Part shown: piece after piece, positions 26,611 through 35,032 of the stretch
Numbering within the stretch: position 1 is the first letter of the stretch
Layout: the number at the start of each line of letters is the position of its first letter
Source: Sodalis glossinidius str. 'morsitans'
GTDB lineage: Bacteria > Pseudomonadota > Gammaproteobacteria > Enterobacterales > Enterobacteriaceae
Length of the DNA: 64,000 bases
Assembly (NCBI RefSeq): GCF_000010085.1
Contig: NC_007712.1
Coordinates: forward strand, 1,178,001-1,242,000
Reading direction: 5' to 3'
Translations under genes and position numbers: made by a program
Notes under the pieces: model-generated
Database searches by the model: none
What the model was told of the DNA's origin: nothing
The model's input: only the letters and a program-made list of their open reading frames with translations

Positions 26611-27133
26611 GATTCTTTCCTTTTCTTCGCTCTGCCCGCAGTGATTGACGCAGTGCTCTCTTTAGCGTGTAGTTCGTCCAGCTTTTCAGCTGCGTTAACG
26701 TGGCGACCATGTAATTTTGACGTTTTTCAATACGCCAACCACCGCGTTGGTGGTGACGTTTTTGGCGTTTGTGCTGTTTAGACATACCACGAGAAGCGCT
26801 ACGTACCCCGTAATGCAGAAAAACAGGATAAAAATCGCCTTCAATCGGTTTACTGCCGACACCGCGTTTCTGATTGGGGGCGATCTTAACCATTAACCCG
26901 GGTCGGCGTGATGTCGCTTTCGGAACGTAATAACCAATAGATCGCGCTAATCGCCCGGTTTGCCACCGTGGGGTTTCACCAGGTCGTGAACGGCCACCCC
27001 GCTTCATCAGTTGACGACGTGCTGCTTTAAGATGCATTTGACCGACTTTCACAAAAGCACGACGGATCCTTGCGCGATTAAAGACAAATTCTTTGGGTTG
27101 ATGAAAATCAATATGGAGATTATCCAAAATCAT
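26600..27133 (-). CDS. HK97 gp10-like tail completion/neck protein
   Basis: 177 aa, very basic. GETPRWQTGRLARSIGYYVP and FYPVFLHYGVRSA are characteristic of neck proteins of the HK97 gp10 type, which join head and tail. It lies between the head closure and tail terminator genes, as expected. Confidence 0.75.
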   Translation of the reverse strand: MILDNLHIDFHQPKEFVFNRARIRRAFVKVGQMHLKAARRQLMKRGGRSRPGETPRWQTGRLARSIGYYVPKATSRRPGLMVKIAPNQKRGVGSKPIEGDFYPVFLHYGVRSASRGMSKQHKRQKRHHQRGGWRIEKRQNYMVATLTQLKSWTNYTLKRALRQSLRAERRKGKNHET

Positions 27134-27503
27134 TTCCCCTTTCTGGTTGACTGCTCATTTCTTCACAGGAAAAAGACAGAAACCGCCCCGCACTGTGGAT
27201 ATCAGTAACGCCCCGTATGAGATAGACGACACCGTTAATTACCGCCTGATCACTTGAGTAAAGCGATTGTCTGTATCTCACAATGATTTTATGCGTGATG
27301 GTTTTGTTGATTTGAAAAGAATGGAGGCGAAGTGTGTCACTCACGGGGATCAATTTTCCCCAGACGGTATGCTCGTCTTGATTTGCTGCCTGTATCCCGC
27401 TGCCGCCTATCGGTTCATCCTGTCGCGTATAAAACAACACGCGCTTATTTAACTCTCTGGGATCGGGGAAACGGGAATACGGTCTGCTATAATGCGGTTT
27501 CAT
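27120..27503 (-). CDS. Phage head closure protein
   Basis: 127 aa. The pattern DPRELNKRVLFYTRQDEP, followed by HKIIVRYRQ and VVYLIRGVTDI, is that of the SPP1 gp16/HK97 gp7-like head closure (head-tail adaptor) family. Position after the connector gene agrees. Confidence 0.82.
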   Translation of the reverse strand: MKPHYSRPYSRFPDPRELNKRVLFYTRQDEPIGGSGIQAANQDEHTVWGKLIPVSDTLRLHSFQINKTITHKIIVRYRQSLYSSDQAVINGVVYLIRGVTDIHSAGRFLSFSCEEMSSQPERGNDFG

Positions 27504-27817
27504 AGTCCGCTCAGCCTGTAGTCATCAACTAAAAACTTAAAAAACGGAAAAATAGACCACTGTTCCATATCGGATATACCCCCACGATGCTCATATAACC
27601 CCGTCACCAATAGCAACATCCCCTGAATAATCGCCGCATTGATAACCAGGCCGTGAGGGTCAGTTTCAGGCACGGATTCTTTGTAGAGATTACGGTTAAG
27701 ATGTGCGATGGTTTTTTGCTCTACGGCAGCGATATAATTCTCAAGCAGTACATCTTCACTGTTATCGCCTAATTCAATTCTGCATTGTCGCTTGACCTGT
27801 TCTTTGTCAATAAACAT
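27500..27817 (-). CDS. Head-tail connector (HK97 gp6-like)
   Basis: 105 aa. It starts MFIDKEQVKRQCRIELGDNS and has a helical LLENYIAAVEQKTIAHLNRN segment, typical of gp6-like adaptors that bind the portal ring. It lies between the capsid and head closure genes. Confidence 0.82.
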   Translation of the reverse strand: MFIDKEQVKRQCRIELGDNSEDVLLENYIAAVEQKTIAHLNRNLYKESVPETDPHGLVINAAIIQGMLLLVTGLYEHRGGISDMEQWSIFPFFKFLVDDYRLSGL

Positions 27818-27833
27818 GTTGGTTTATTTCCAG

Positions 27834-27862
27834 TAAAAAATGGCCTACCCATGTAGGCCATT
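27834..27862 (-). terminator. Rho-independent terminator after the capsid gene
   Basis: On the minus strand AATGGCCTAC-ATGG-GTAGGCCATT is followed by TTTTT. A 10-bp perfect stem, 15 bases after the major capsid stop; it probably tunes expression of head versus tail genes. Confidence 0.85.
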
Positions 27863-27876
27863 GTGTTTAACGTTGA

Positions 27877-29121
27877 TTACTCTCCGTTATTCCCACCTTT
27901 TCCCGCGCCACCTGAAACCTCTATCTTGGTTAAGTCACCTTTGATAAAGGCTTCAGGGCGGTAAACCGCGAGCGCCAGACGCTCTTCGCAACGAATCGAA
28001 ATCATATTCTTTTCAAAATCATCGGTATTCTCGGTACTGATCACCACGCTTGCTTCTTCACGGTCAAACAGTTGCGCACCTAGATTGAAAGCCCCCACCA
28101 GGAATTTATCTTTAAACTCAGCGGCTTCTGTGACGACAACGGGTAAGCCCCACAAAGTCGGCGTAGTCAGGGCTGCCGGATTGGAGAGGAGATAACGCCC
28201 CAGCGTATCCTTGATAAGTTCAATCTGTGCCCAGTTGGTAAAGTGCAACACATGGCCTGTCGCGGGGATCCGTGCCAGTTGCGCTTGTAGCATGGCAAGC
28301 CGCAGATCATCGATCGCGGTTCGATGTGCTGGTTTTAATTCTGCTTTGAATGCAGTGGCTTGAGTAAAGATCCCGTTAAGGTTTGAGCCGGTACCGTCAC
28401 CGAAGAGAATTTGCTGCTCTTCAACGTATTTCAGGCCATAACGTAGCTCCATATCGATAAGGGAGGCCAGTTGCGAAAAGTCATCCAGAATTTGCTTGGA
28501 GGCTTTAAACATATGGGCAATCGTGCGAACGGGGACTGTTGCCTCTTCAAATTCAATCGTGCTATAGGGCTTGGCGGTATTTTCCGCGACAGTCTTGGCA
28601 TTATTGGTAAATCCTTTCTGCTTCACGTAATAAATCGTGTTACTTTGCGTCTTTCCACTGGCAATCAAATCACGAATAAACAACCGTTGCTTCGGCTTGG
28701 TCAAGATGTCTGCTTGACGGTCGGGGGCGACAATCGTTCCTGTGACATCCGATGAAATAAGTGCGGCGTTAATCGGGGCTATTACTCGTTTACTGGATTC
28801 CATGCCCGAGCCTAAAGCCTGCACTACCTCCATGCCAACCACCTGTTGACCAATAGAACTCACCACGTTCAACGCATTAGCCACAGGCATTTGGGCAAGA
28901 TGTTGTTCAACTTCGCCTACCTGGGCTTTCAGGGTTTTTTCTGCTTCGCGTAAGGTGTTCAGTTCGACCGCCATTTTATCAACGGCCGCTTTGGTTTCAG
29001 CGGAAAGCTCACCCGATTTTTGCGCTTCCTTCAGGGCTTTCTCTGCCTGGGCGCTATATTTGCTGCTGGCTTCTTCGATAGAAGCCATTATTTTCTTAAG
29101 CATTTCATTAATATCAGACAT
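27877..29121 (-). CDS. HK97-family major capsid protein
   Basis: 414 aa. The N-terminal ~110 residues are a coiled-coil, Lys/Glu/Ala-rich delta-type scaffold domain (KYSAQAEKALKEAQKSGELS) that the protease would remove. The mature fold follows: DIL...KQRLFIRDLIASGKT, GSNLNGIFTQATAF and FLVGAFNLGAQLFDREEASV. The frame is intact. It forms the icosahedral shell. Confidence 0.92.
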   Translation of the reverse strand: MSDINEMLKKIMASIEEASSKYSAQAEKALKEAQKSGELSAETKAAVDKMAVELNTLREAEKTLKAQVGEVEQHLAQMPVANALNVVSSIGQQVVGMEVVQALGSGMESSKRVIAPINAALISSDVTGTIVAPDRQADILTKPKQRLFIRDLIASGKTQSNTIYYVKQKGFTNNAKTVAENTAKPYSTIEFEEATVPVRTIAHMFKASKQILDDFSQLASLIDMELRYGLKYVEEQQILFGDGTGSNLNGIFTQATAFKAELKPAHRTAIDDLRLAMLQAQLARIPATGHVLHFTNWAQIELIKDTLGRYLLSNPAALTTPTLWGLPVVVTEAAEFKDKFLVGAFNLGAQLFDREEASVVISTENTDDFEKNMISIRCEERLALAVYRPEAFIKGDLTKIEVSGGAGKGGNNGE

Positions 29122-29133
29122 ATTGTCTCCAGT

Positions 29134-30011
29134 TTAATAGGGTATCGACACCAGACGACGCAAGGCATTATCCAGTTGTGTCAAGGTCTCGGAAGAAACA
29201 TCAGGGGTAGCGGACAGCGTACCGTGAGAGGGCGTGACAGCGCTCGGCATATCACCCCGTAAAGCTTTAAATAATCGTCGACGTTCAGCGCGAGGTGTAT
29301 TGGTTTTCGCCAACAGTGCATCCAGTTTTCTCAGTGCGGCGGTAGGCGAATCGTTATCCTGTTGTGTGCTATCAGCGGGCAGGAAGGCATCCGCAAACCC
29401 TTTCTCCACCGCTTCGCCGCCATTAATCCAGGTTTCATTATCCATCATCGCGGTGATCGTCTTTTCATCCATGCCGGTTCTGGCGACGTAAACATCCCGC
29501 ATGGCAAAATCAAAGGGGGTCATTTTTTCGGCAATGTCGGCAAAGTCATGGCGATTACCGACGGCCATCCCTCAGGTGTTGTGGATCATCAGGAAAGCAC
29601 TGCGCCCGATTTGTATCTCATCGCCTGACATGGCAATGATTGAAGCCGCAGAAGCTGCTAATCCCAATATTTTCACGGTGACTTTGCCCGCGTATTCACG
29701 GAGTTGATTGAAGATAGTCAGCCCTTCAAACAGATCGCCACCCGGCGAATTGATATTGACGGTAATATCTTTACCTTCCAATGAACGCAATATTGCGCCA
29801 ATTCGTTTAGCGGTGATCCCTTCACCTGCCCAATCCTGCCCAATCCTGCCCAATCCTGCCCAATCGTCTCAAATATCGATAGCGTATTATCATCCTGGCT
29901 TGATGCCCTGATGCTGCTGTTCCATTTTGCCAATGCTGACGGTGAAATTTCATTGGTCATTTTCGGACAGGGAAAAACCGCCGGTAATACCGGAAGTGCA
30001 CTTTTTTTCAT
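29134..30011 (-). pseudogene. ClpP-like (S14/S49-type) prohead protease, doubly broken
   Basis: Three pieces of one gene. The N-terminal part from ATG 30011 (MKKSALPVLPAVFPCPKMTN) reaches a 10-bp tandem repeat at 29825-29865 and goes out of frame. The protease core (ITVNINSPGGDLFEGLTIFN, with catalytic Ser in LGLAASAASIIAMSGDEI) runs in the next frame to a TGA at 29572-29574, where relatives have Trp (MIHNTWG). The C-terminal part (GNRHDFADIAEKMTPFDFAM) continues after the stop to 29134. The enzyme would trim the capsid scaffold domain. Two lesions make prohead maturation unlikely. Confidence 0.88.
29825..29865 (-). repeat. 10-bp tandem repeat inside the protease gene
   Basis: The unit GGCAGGATTG (minus strand) is present three full times, plus partial copies at both ends (ATTG before, GGCAGG after). 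Each unit is 10 bases, so copy number sets the reading frame. One or four full copies would join the two halves (IGQDWAG...EGITAK); the three here do not. Confidence 0.85.
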
Positions 30012-30026
30012 CGGGAAAAACTCCAG

Positions 30027-31355
30027 TTATTCTGTTTCTTGCGGGGTGCCAGTCGGGTGATGAGATGAGGATTTTTCAGGAAATAACCAGGCATTTAGAG
30101 CCGCTCGCACTTTTTCGCCGTCATTCTCCTGCCCCAGTTGATCGAGGGGCGTCAGGTTCAACTGAACGGTATACAGGTCTCCGCCCTCAATCGGCGGCAG
30201 ATTTTCCAGTCTCCTCACATCATTGCGACTCATCCAGCCATTTTGTAGCGCAGTAGTGTAATAGGCTGCTCTACCCGTGCTATCGGTTCTGAGCAGTCCT
30301 TCAACAGAAAATTCTGCAAAATAATCCTCGTCATTATCCAGCAGACAGCGGGCGATTTCCTGTTCAATATTGACCAGTAAGGGCCGTAATGTATTGGTCA
30401 AGAAAATCAGGTTCATCCCTTCCACGCTAGAAGCCCAACTGCTTTGTTTCGTAATATGACCGACCATAAACGGTGGAACGCGATACCAACGGCAGATTTC
30501 TTCGATGCTATGATCGCGGCTTTCCAACATTTGTGAGGTTTGTGGATCGAGGGTGATACCATTAAATTTCATTCCGGCTTCCAGCAGCATGACTTTGCCG
30601 GTATTTTCTGAGCCAGCAAAGTTTTCAAGATGCTTATTAAATCTTTCACGTTGTTCTTCTGACAACAACTTATCGAACGAGATAAAACCGGATGCCGACA
30701 TGCCTTTCTGGAAATATCGCGCTGCCGTCGTTTCGAGCGACATTGCCGAGCCAAACACCTCACGACCCGTTTTCAACGGCATCATGCCGCAAATGCCGTC
30801 TAATCCGAACCCCCGTATGTGCATCATGTCATTATCTGCAATAACTCGCGGTTTTAATGAGGAATAACCCGGTTTGGTGTCGTTGGTATAGTGGTATTCC
30901 AGTCGCCCGTTATCACGTCGTTTAACGGTGATGTATTGGGGTAATAGTGGGACGAGGGAGACCAGACGCTGACCGACCTTCTTTTTTTCAACAAAGGCAT
31001 TACCACGTAAACACAAGCTAGCAACAATCATTTGGATAAAACGCGAAGGTGTCATTTCCAGGTTAGGACGACGACACAAGACAGGATAAGCAGGGTGTTG
31101 CTGTGCGAGGCTGCGTGAACCATCCGACTTACGGTGATAGAGTTTGAGCGGTAACGTGGATATTGATTCACTCAACAGACGCACACACGCCCAGACCGCA
31201 GAAAGTTGCAGGACTTTATCCGTTGTCACCACTTGCCCACTCTTACTCTGGCTATAGTCATGAAACGATGACAGCGTATCGGTTAAATTCTGTGGCACCC
31301 CTAGCCAGTTGAGCACCGCGCTTTTAATTTTACCGGGAGATTGATGTTTTTTCAC
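30027..31355 (-). CDS. HK97-family portal protein
   Basis: 442 aa. LSAVWACVRLLSESISTLPL, HPAYPVLCRRPNLEMTPSRF, and the C-terminal MSRNDVRRLENLPPIEGGDL are the portal signatures. Twelve copies form the DNA entry channel. It is adjacent to terminase and intact. Confidence 0.92.
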   Translation of the reverse strand: MKKHQSPGKIKSAVLNWLGVPQNLTDTLSSFHDYSQSKSGQVVTTDKVLQLSAVWACVRLLSESISTLPLKLYHRKSDGSRSLAQQHPAYPVLCRRPNLEMTPSRFIQMIVASLCLRGNAFVEKKKVGQRLVSLVPLLPQYITVKRRDNGRLEYHYTNDTKPGYSSLKPRVIADNDMMHIRGFGLDGICGMMPLKTGREVFGSAMSLETTAARYFQKGMSASGFISFDKLLSEEQRERFNKHLENFAGSENTGKVMLLEAGMKFNGITLDPQTSQMLESRDHSIEEICRWYRVPPFMVGHITKQSSWASSVEGMNLIFLTNTLRPLLVNIEQEIARCLLDNDEDYFAEFSVEGLLRTDSTGRAAYYTTALQNGWMSRNDVRRLENLPPIEGGDLYTVQLNLTPLDQLGQENDGEKVRAALNAWLFPEKSSSHHPTGTPQETE

Positions 31356-33103
31356 TACAGTCCTACCATAATCGGATTTGTTAAAAAGCCATCCAGATCG
31401 CCGGTTTCTTCTTCAAGCACCTCGGCGGCTCCGATTGCCATCGCCAGTGCTACCACACCGTCAATACGGCCGTTGCTGCGGCGTTTGCTAAAAACACGAT
31501 TGCCGTTTTTATCTTCTTCAATAACCGTATTCGCGGCGTTCCAACGTAGGCAGGGGTTGAAATCAATACGTAATTCGCCACCGAGAAGACGCTGCTCAAA
31601 CAATTCAATGGATCGCGGCATCCAAAGTCCGGATTGTTTCGATTTGCCGAAGCCTTGTCCGTGCGGCGTTAATAGCGTATTCACCCCTTCGTTTTCCAGT
31701 TCTGGCCGTAAATAATCAATATGATACGCATCGTAGGCAATACGATTGAGGGTATATCGTGCGGATAATTCCGCTATCCGTTGGGCAACAAAACCCAGAT
31801 TAATCGCATTCCCTGGCGGGGCGTTAAGATAACCCGCTCGCAACCAGGTATCGTAAGGCACTCTGTCGACCCTGGCACGTTCCAGTAAGGTGTCTTTCGG
31901 TGTCCAGAACTCGACATAAGCCACTTTTTCTTCCGGCCAATAAAGCGCCAGCGCCGTTAAATCCTGCTTGCCGGATAAATCCAGGCCACCGTAGCAGGGT
32001 GAGTTTGCCAGCGACGCTAAATCCAGCGAGGTTTTCTCACACGCCATCCAGCTATCACTATTAATCCAGGGATTCTCGGCATCGACCCACTGACAGAAAT
32101 TGAGACGACGAACCAGGCTCTCTTTGGCTGGCATACCACGGGCTTGCGTGACTTGCTCCTGTAGATAGCGTTCGCTGAACGTATGCCCTAATGAGGGATT
32201 CGCTTTTTTCCAACAACCGCTATCTTTAAAGGGGTCATCGCCTTCGTCCAGCGAACAGATAAATGCGAAAAAGCTATAATCTTCAATGCTGCCCTCTGCC
32301 ACTTTACGGCCGTATTCGTGATAGTCGTAACACACACTGGTTTTGTTATGGCCGCTATTGGTGATCATGAAAATCAAGGCCTGTTGGCGGCCTTTTGTGC
32401 CCGCCCGCATCATTTCAACGACCTGATTACTTTTGTGTTCGTGAATTTCGTCAATCAAGGCACAGTGAGGACGCGGGCCGGATTGCCCATCATCAGCACT
32501 GATAGGCCGGAAAAAAGCACGAGCCTGTAAAAAAGCCAGATTCCATTCCTTACCCGCCCCACCGGATTTCTGGATACGTTCGGCCAGCTTTGGCGATTGG
32601 TCTACCATCGCGACGGCGTCACGAAACAGGATCATCGCCTGGTCTTTTTTGGTGGCAGCGGCATAGACTTCGGCTCGCGCTTCATTATCAGCAACCAGGC
32701 AATATAGCCCTATCCCCGCCGCCAGTGGCGATTTTCCCGATCCTTTTCCGGCTTCAACGTAGGCCATCCGAAAACGGCGTTGTCCTTCGTTGTTTCGCCA
32801 GCCAAAAAGGGTGCCAACGATAAAACACTGCCAAGGGAGTAAATTAAATGGCTTGCCTTCATAGATACCGCCGTTCAATTTCAATACGCTGGAAAAAAAA
32901 CGGATGGCACGCTGTGCGGATCCGACATCCCACAACAGACCCCGCGTATTACCCGTCGATAAATCCCGCAAGTGACGTTGACAGGCATGACGAATATCAG
33001 GCCCGGCAATCTCCACGCCGGAAACAACTTGAGTGGCATAGTGGGTGGTCAAATCAGTGAGCGAAGAACTCGTCGAGTTCGTCCGGTTTTTTTTCTTTGT
33101 CAT
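31355..33103 (-). CDS. Terminase large subunit
   Basis: 582 aa. The ATPase domain has the Walker A-like AYVEAGKGSGKSPLAAGIG near residue 118 and Walker B HCALIDEIHEH near residue 213. The C-terminal nuclease domain contains YGGLDLSGKQDLTALALYWP and the late acidic residue in GRIDGVVALAMAIGAAE. It is the motor that packages DNA. HK97/P27-type arrangement: small subunit gene overlapping its 5' end. Confidence 0.93.
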   Translation of the reverse strand: MTKKKNRTNSTSSSLTDLTTHYATQVVSGVEIAGPDIRHACQRHLRDLSTGNTRGLLWDVGSAQRAIRFFSSVLKLNGGIYEGKPFNLLPWQCFIVGTLFGWRNNEGQRRFRMAYVEAGKGSGKSPLAAGIGLYCLVADNEARAEVYAAATKKDQAMILFRDAVAMVDQSPKLAERIQKSGGAGKEWNLAFLQARAFFRPISADDGQSGPRPHCALIDEIHEHKSNQVVEMMRAGTKGRQQALIFMITNSGHNKTSVCYDYHEYGRKVAEGSIEDYSFFAFICSLDEGDDPFKDSGCWKKANPSLGHTFSERYLQEQVTQARGMPAKESLVRRLNFCQWVDAENPWINSDSWMACEKTSLDLASLANSPCYGGLDLSGKQDLTALALYWPEEKVAYVEFWTPKDTLLERARVDRVPYDTWLRAGYLNAPPGNAINLGFVAQRIAELSARYTLNRIAYDAYHIDYLRPELENEGVNTLLTPHGQGFGKSKQSGLWMPRSIELFEQRLLGGELRIDFNPCLRWNAANTVIEEDKNGNRVFSKRRSNGRIDGVVALAMAIGAAEVLEEETGDLDGFLTNPIMVGL

Positions 33104-33533
33104 GCGTCCTCACCTTGGTTCTTGCGGCGGGTGTTAAGCCAAATTCAACCAGATAGCTTTTAAAGCGTTTATCCGCATCCGACAGCATCGAAACGGCTGG
33201 ATTCGCCTTGATTAATACGCCGTTTTGAGAATGCACCTCAAACGTTTCACCGTTGCTCTCTATCAAGACGCGATACCGCAGGATCTCAGCGTAAATATCA
33301 CACAGCCTTTCCAGTGCAAAAGCATCGGCAATCGTTAATACGCCCATGCTATTTAACAGCAGCGTTAGCCGCTCCCAGGTTTCTTTTGCCGTATTGGATA
33401 AGTGTTTTGGGGGAGGGGCTGAATAGGGTGGTGGGGTAGGCTCTGCGCTATTAAGTGGTCTTCTTCCTGGATTGCCGGTCACTAATTTTAAGGCGGTGGG
33501 TTTTGGGCGTCTTCCTGCAATAAATGTATCCAT
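33054..33533 (-). CDS. Terminase small subunit (P27 family)
   Basis: 159 aa. GRRPKPTALKLVTGNPGRRP at the N-terminus and LTLLLNSMGVLTIADAFALE are the P27 signatures. It recognises packaging DNA. Its 3' end overlaps the large subunit by 50 bases. Confidence 0.9.
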   Translation of the reverse strand: MDTFIAGRRPKPTALKLVTGNPGRRPLNSAEPTPPPYSAPPPKHLSNTAKETWERLTLLLNSMGVLTIADAFALERLCDIYAEILRYRVLIESNGETFEVHSQNGVLIKANPAVSMLSDADKRFKSYLVEFGLTPAARTKVRTHDKEKKPDELDEFFAH

Positions 33534-33674
33534 TTTGTTAGTTTTTTATAAAAATATTTATATTTCAATAATATGTGATGTTTTGTGAAATGAGATTTCA
33601 TTTCGCGACTGTGCGTACAGAGGGGGCACATAGGTCAGTAAGCCCTTTTTACGGGAACTTTTAACCCACCCTCC

Positions 33675-34013
33675 CTATTTATTTTGTTGATACCAGTGAC
33701 TATTGGGATTACTCGGCATCCCGTTTTCATCACAGCCAAAGCCTTTGTTACCTTTTTCCATTCGTTGCTTGGTTGTGTTGTGATGCTGAACGCAGAGGGG
33801 CTGCCAGTTCTTTTCATCCCAAAAACGTTTTTGTGCTGTCTTAACTTTTTCTGCTGTCTGAGCAAAGTGAAGACGGTGCGGTACAATGTGGTCAACGACG
33901 GTAGCAGGATTAATTAAATCACTTTCCAGGCACATTACGCATAATGGATTTCTGGCAAGAAAAACTCGGCGCGCTTTATCCCAGCGAGAATCGTAGAGTG
34001 TGATTTTTTTCAT
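33675..34013 (-). CDS. HNH endonuclease
   Basis: 112 aa. CVMCLESDLINPATVVDHIV and NWQPLCVQHHNTTKQRME form a complete HNH motif with CxxC zinc ligands. HNH proteins next to terminase genes are needed for cos-type cleavage in HK97-like phages. The 141-base gap before the terminase small subunit holds no gene. Confidence 0.88.
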   Translation of the reverse strand: MKKITLYDSRWDKARRVFLARNPLCVMCLESDLINPATVVDHIVPHRLHFAQTAEKVKTAQKRFWDEKNWQPLCVQHHNTTKQRMEKGNKGFGCDENGMPSNPNSHWYQQNK

Positions 34014-34021
34014 TTGGTATT

Positions 34022-34336
34022 TTAATTCACTGGTCTATTATTAAATAATATTCGCAATTCTTTTTGAATATTATTGATACAATCAGAATCAATACTTGTA
34101 CAAAAGGTGTGTTTCGATTCACTCTTATTGCTTGCTCTGTATTTTTCTAGAGGAAGTACTTTTAAGTGTTTTACTCTCGATGCTGGAATAATACATTCTT
34201 TCTTTTCAAGCGTAATAAATCTTAAGAAATCATATGTTATTGTTGGCGCACACATCGACAGATATTCTTCTGGCATATCCGTATCTTTAAAAAAGACTTG
34301 AATTGCGTGAAAACCAACGCTCCTATATTTTCCCAT
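34022..34336 (-). CDS. Phage hypothetical protein
   Basis: 104 aa, MGKYRSVGFHAIQVFFKDTD. I do not recognise the family. No signal peptide or membrane segment is visible; the composition is mixed with a Lys/Ser-rich C-terminus and three Cys. It is 8 bases upstream of the HNH start in the same direction. Confidence 0.5.
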   Translation of the reverse strand: MGKYRSVGFHAIQVFFKDTDMPEEYLSMCAPTITYDFLRFITLEKKECIIPASRVKHLKVLPLEKYRASNKSESKHTFCTSIDSDCINNIQKELRILFNNRPVN

Positions 34337-34341
34337 ATTGT

Positions 34342-34557
34342 TTATCCTCTAATGCTTTTATTCACAATTGGCGGCTCATGCAACGACATCCAGTGACTGG
34401 CGGTACATATTTTCTGGATACCTTGACAACAATCGGCATAGTGAAATTGGCCATTACCCAGATAAACGCCAACTAGCTGACCTTTTGTATTGTTATTATA
34501 AATAAGTACGTTATCGTCAATATCTGGCAGACGAACACGACAATCAATCCAGTTCAT
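34342..34557 (-). CDS. DUF551-like phage protein
   Basis: 71 aa: MNWIDCRVRLPDIDDNVLIY followed by ...ASHWMSLHEPPI. The W-I-x-x-x-x-R-L-P start and the terminal W-M-x-L-x-x-P-P are the DUF551 pattern, a small family common in lambdoid prophages, function unknown. Its ATG overlaps the Rz stop (ATGA). Confidence 0.7.
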   Translation of the reverse strand: MNWIDCRVRLPDIDDNVLIYNNNTKGQLVGVYLGNGQFHYADCCQGIQKICTASHWMSLHEPPIVNKSIRG

Positions 34558-35032
34558 TTATTCTTCGCTTCCTGTTGATGAGACAAGACTACTTGCCGCA
34601 CATAATCCTGCAAGCCGTTTATCTGCTCTTCCGCAATTTCGATTCGCCGTCTGAGGGTGAAATAATTTCGTTGAGCGGTGTAGTCAGTCTGGCGCGGGCT
34701 GCATCATCCAGGCTGGAGGAGGTGGCATTGGCGGACACATTGGAACAGGTTGCTTTGACGTGCAACCGGCGACGACCAGTAGCCACATCGCGCTCAAGCT
34801 GGGTAATAAGTTTCTTATCATGTTCAAGTGCTTTGGTGTGTTGTGTATCCAGCGCTGAGATGGTCTGCATTTGATGGCTTAACTGCTCAAATGCAACCTG
34901 TTGTTTTTCCCTATCAAATACAGCAATCTTTCGTGCTTTTTCAGCGTCATAATACAGTGTCCGGTAATACAGGGTTACTCCTAACATTGAGGTCAGTAGC
35001 AAAGCGATAACAAGAGGAATTTTCCAATGCAT
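34554..35032 (-). pseudogene. Rz-like inner-membrane spanin, frameshifted
   Basis: From ATG 35032 (MHWKIPLVIALLLTSMLGVT) there is an N-terminal transmembrane helix and a periplasmic coiled coil (KARKIAVFDREKQQVAFEQL). Near 34665 the frame shifts. The family C-terminus continues in the other frame (NYFTLRRRIEIAEEQINGLQ, then DYVRQVVLSHQQ) to a stop at 34554. The restored protein is about 158 aa. i-spanins fuse inner and outer membranes at lysis. Confidence 0.82.
34684..34821 (-). CDS. Rz1-like outer-membrane lipoprotein spanin, embedded in Rz
   Basis: A 45-aa ORF in the +1 frame inside Rz: MIRNLLPSLSAMWLLVVAGC, then a Pro-rich body (PMCPPMPPPPAW) ending QPAPD. The lipobox VAGC and high proline are the hallmarks of Rz1. 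The nested layout is that of lambda Rz/Rz1. Rz1 is complete and ends before the Rz frameshift. Confidence 0.88.
   Translation of the reverse strand: MIRNLLPSLSAMWLLVVAGCTSKQPVPMCPPMPPPPAWMMQPAPD

Noticed and set aside
29825..29865. CRISPR-like repeat array
   Set aside because: Units are 10 bp, contiguous and inside a coding frame, with no spacers.
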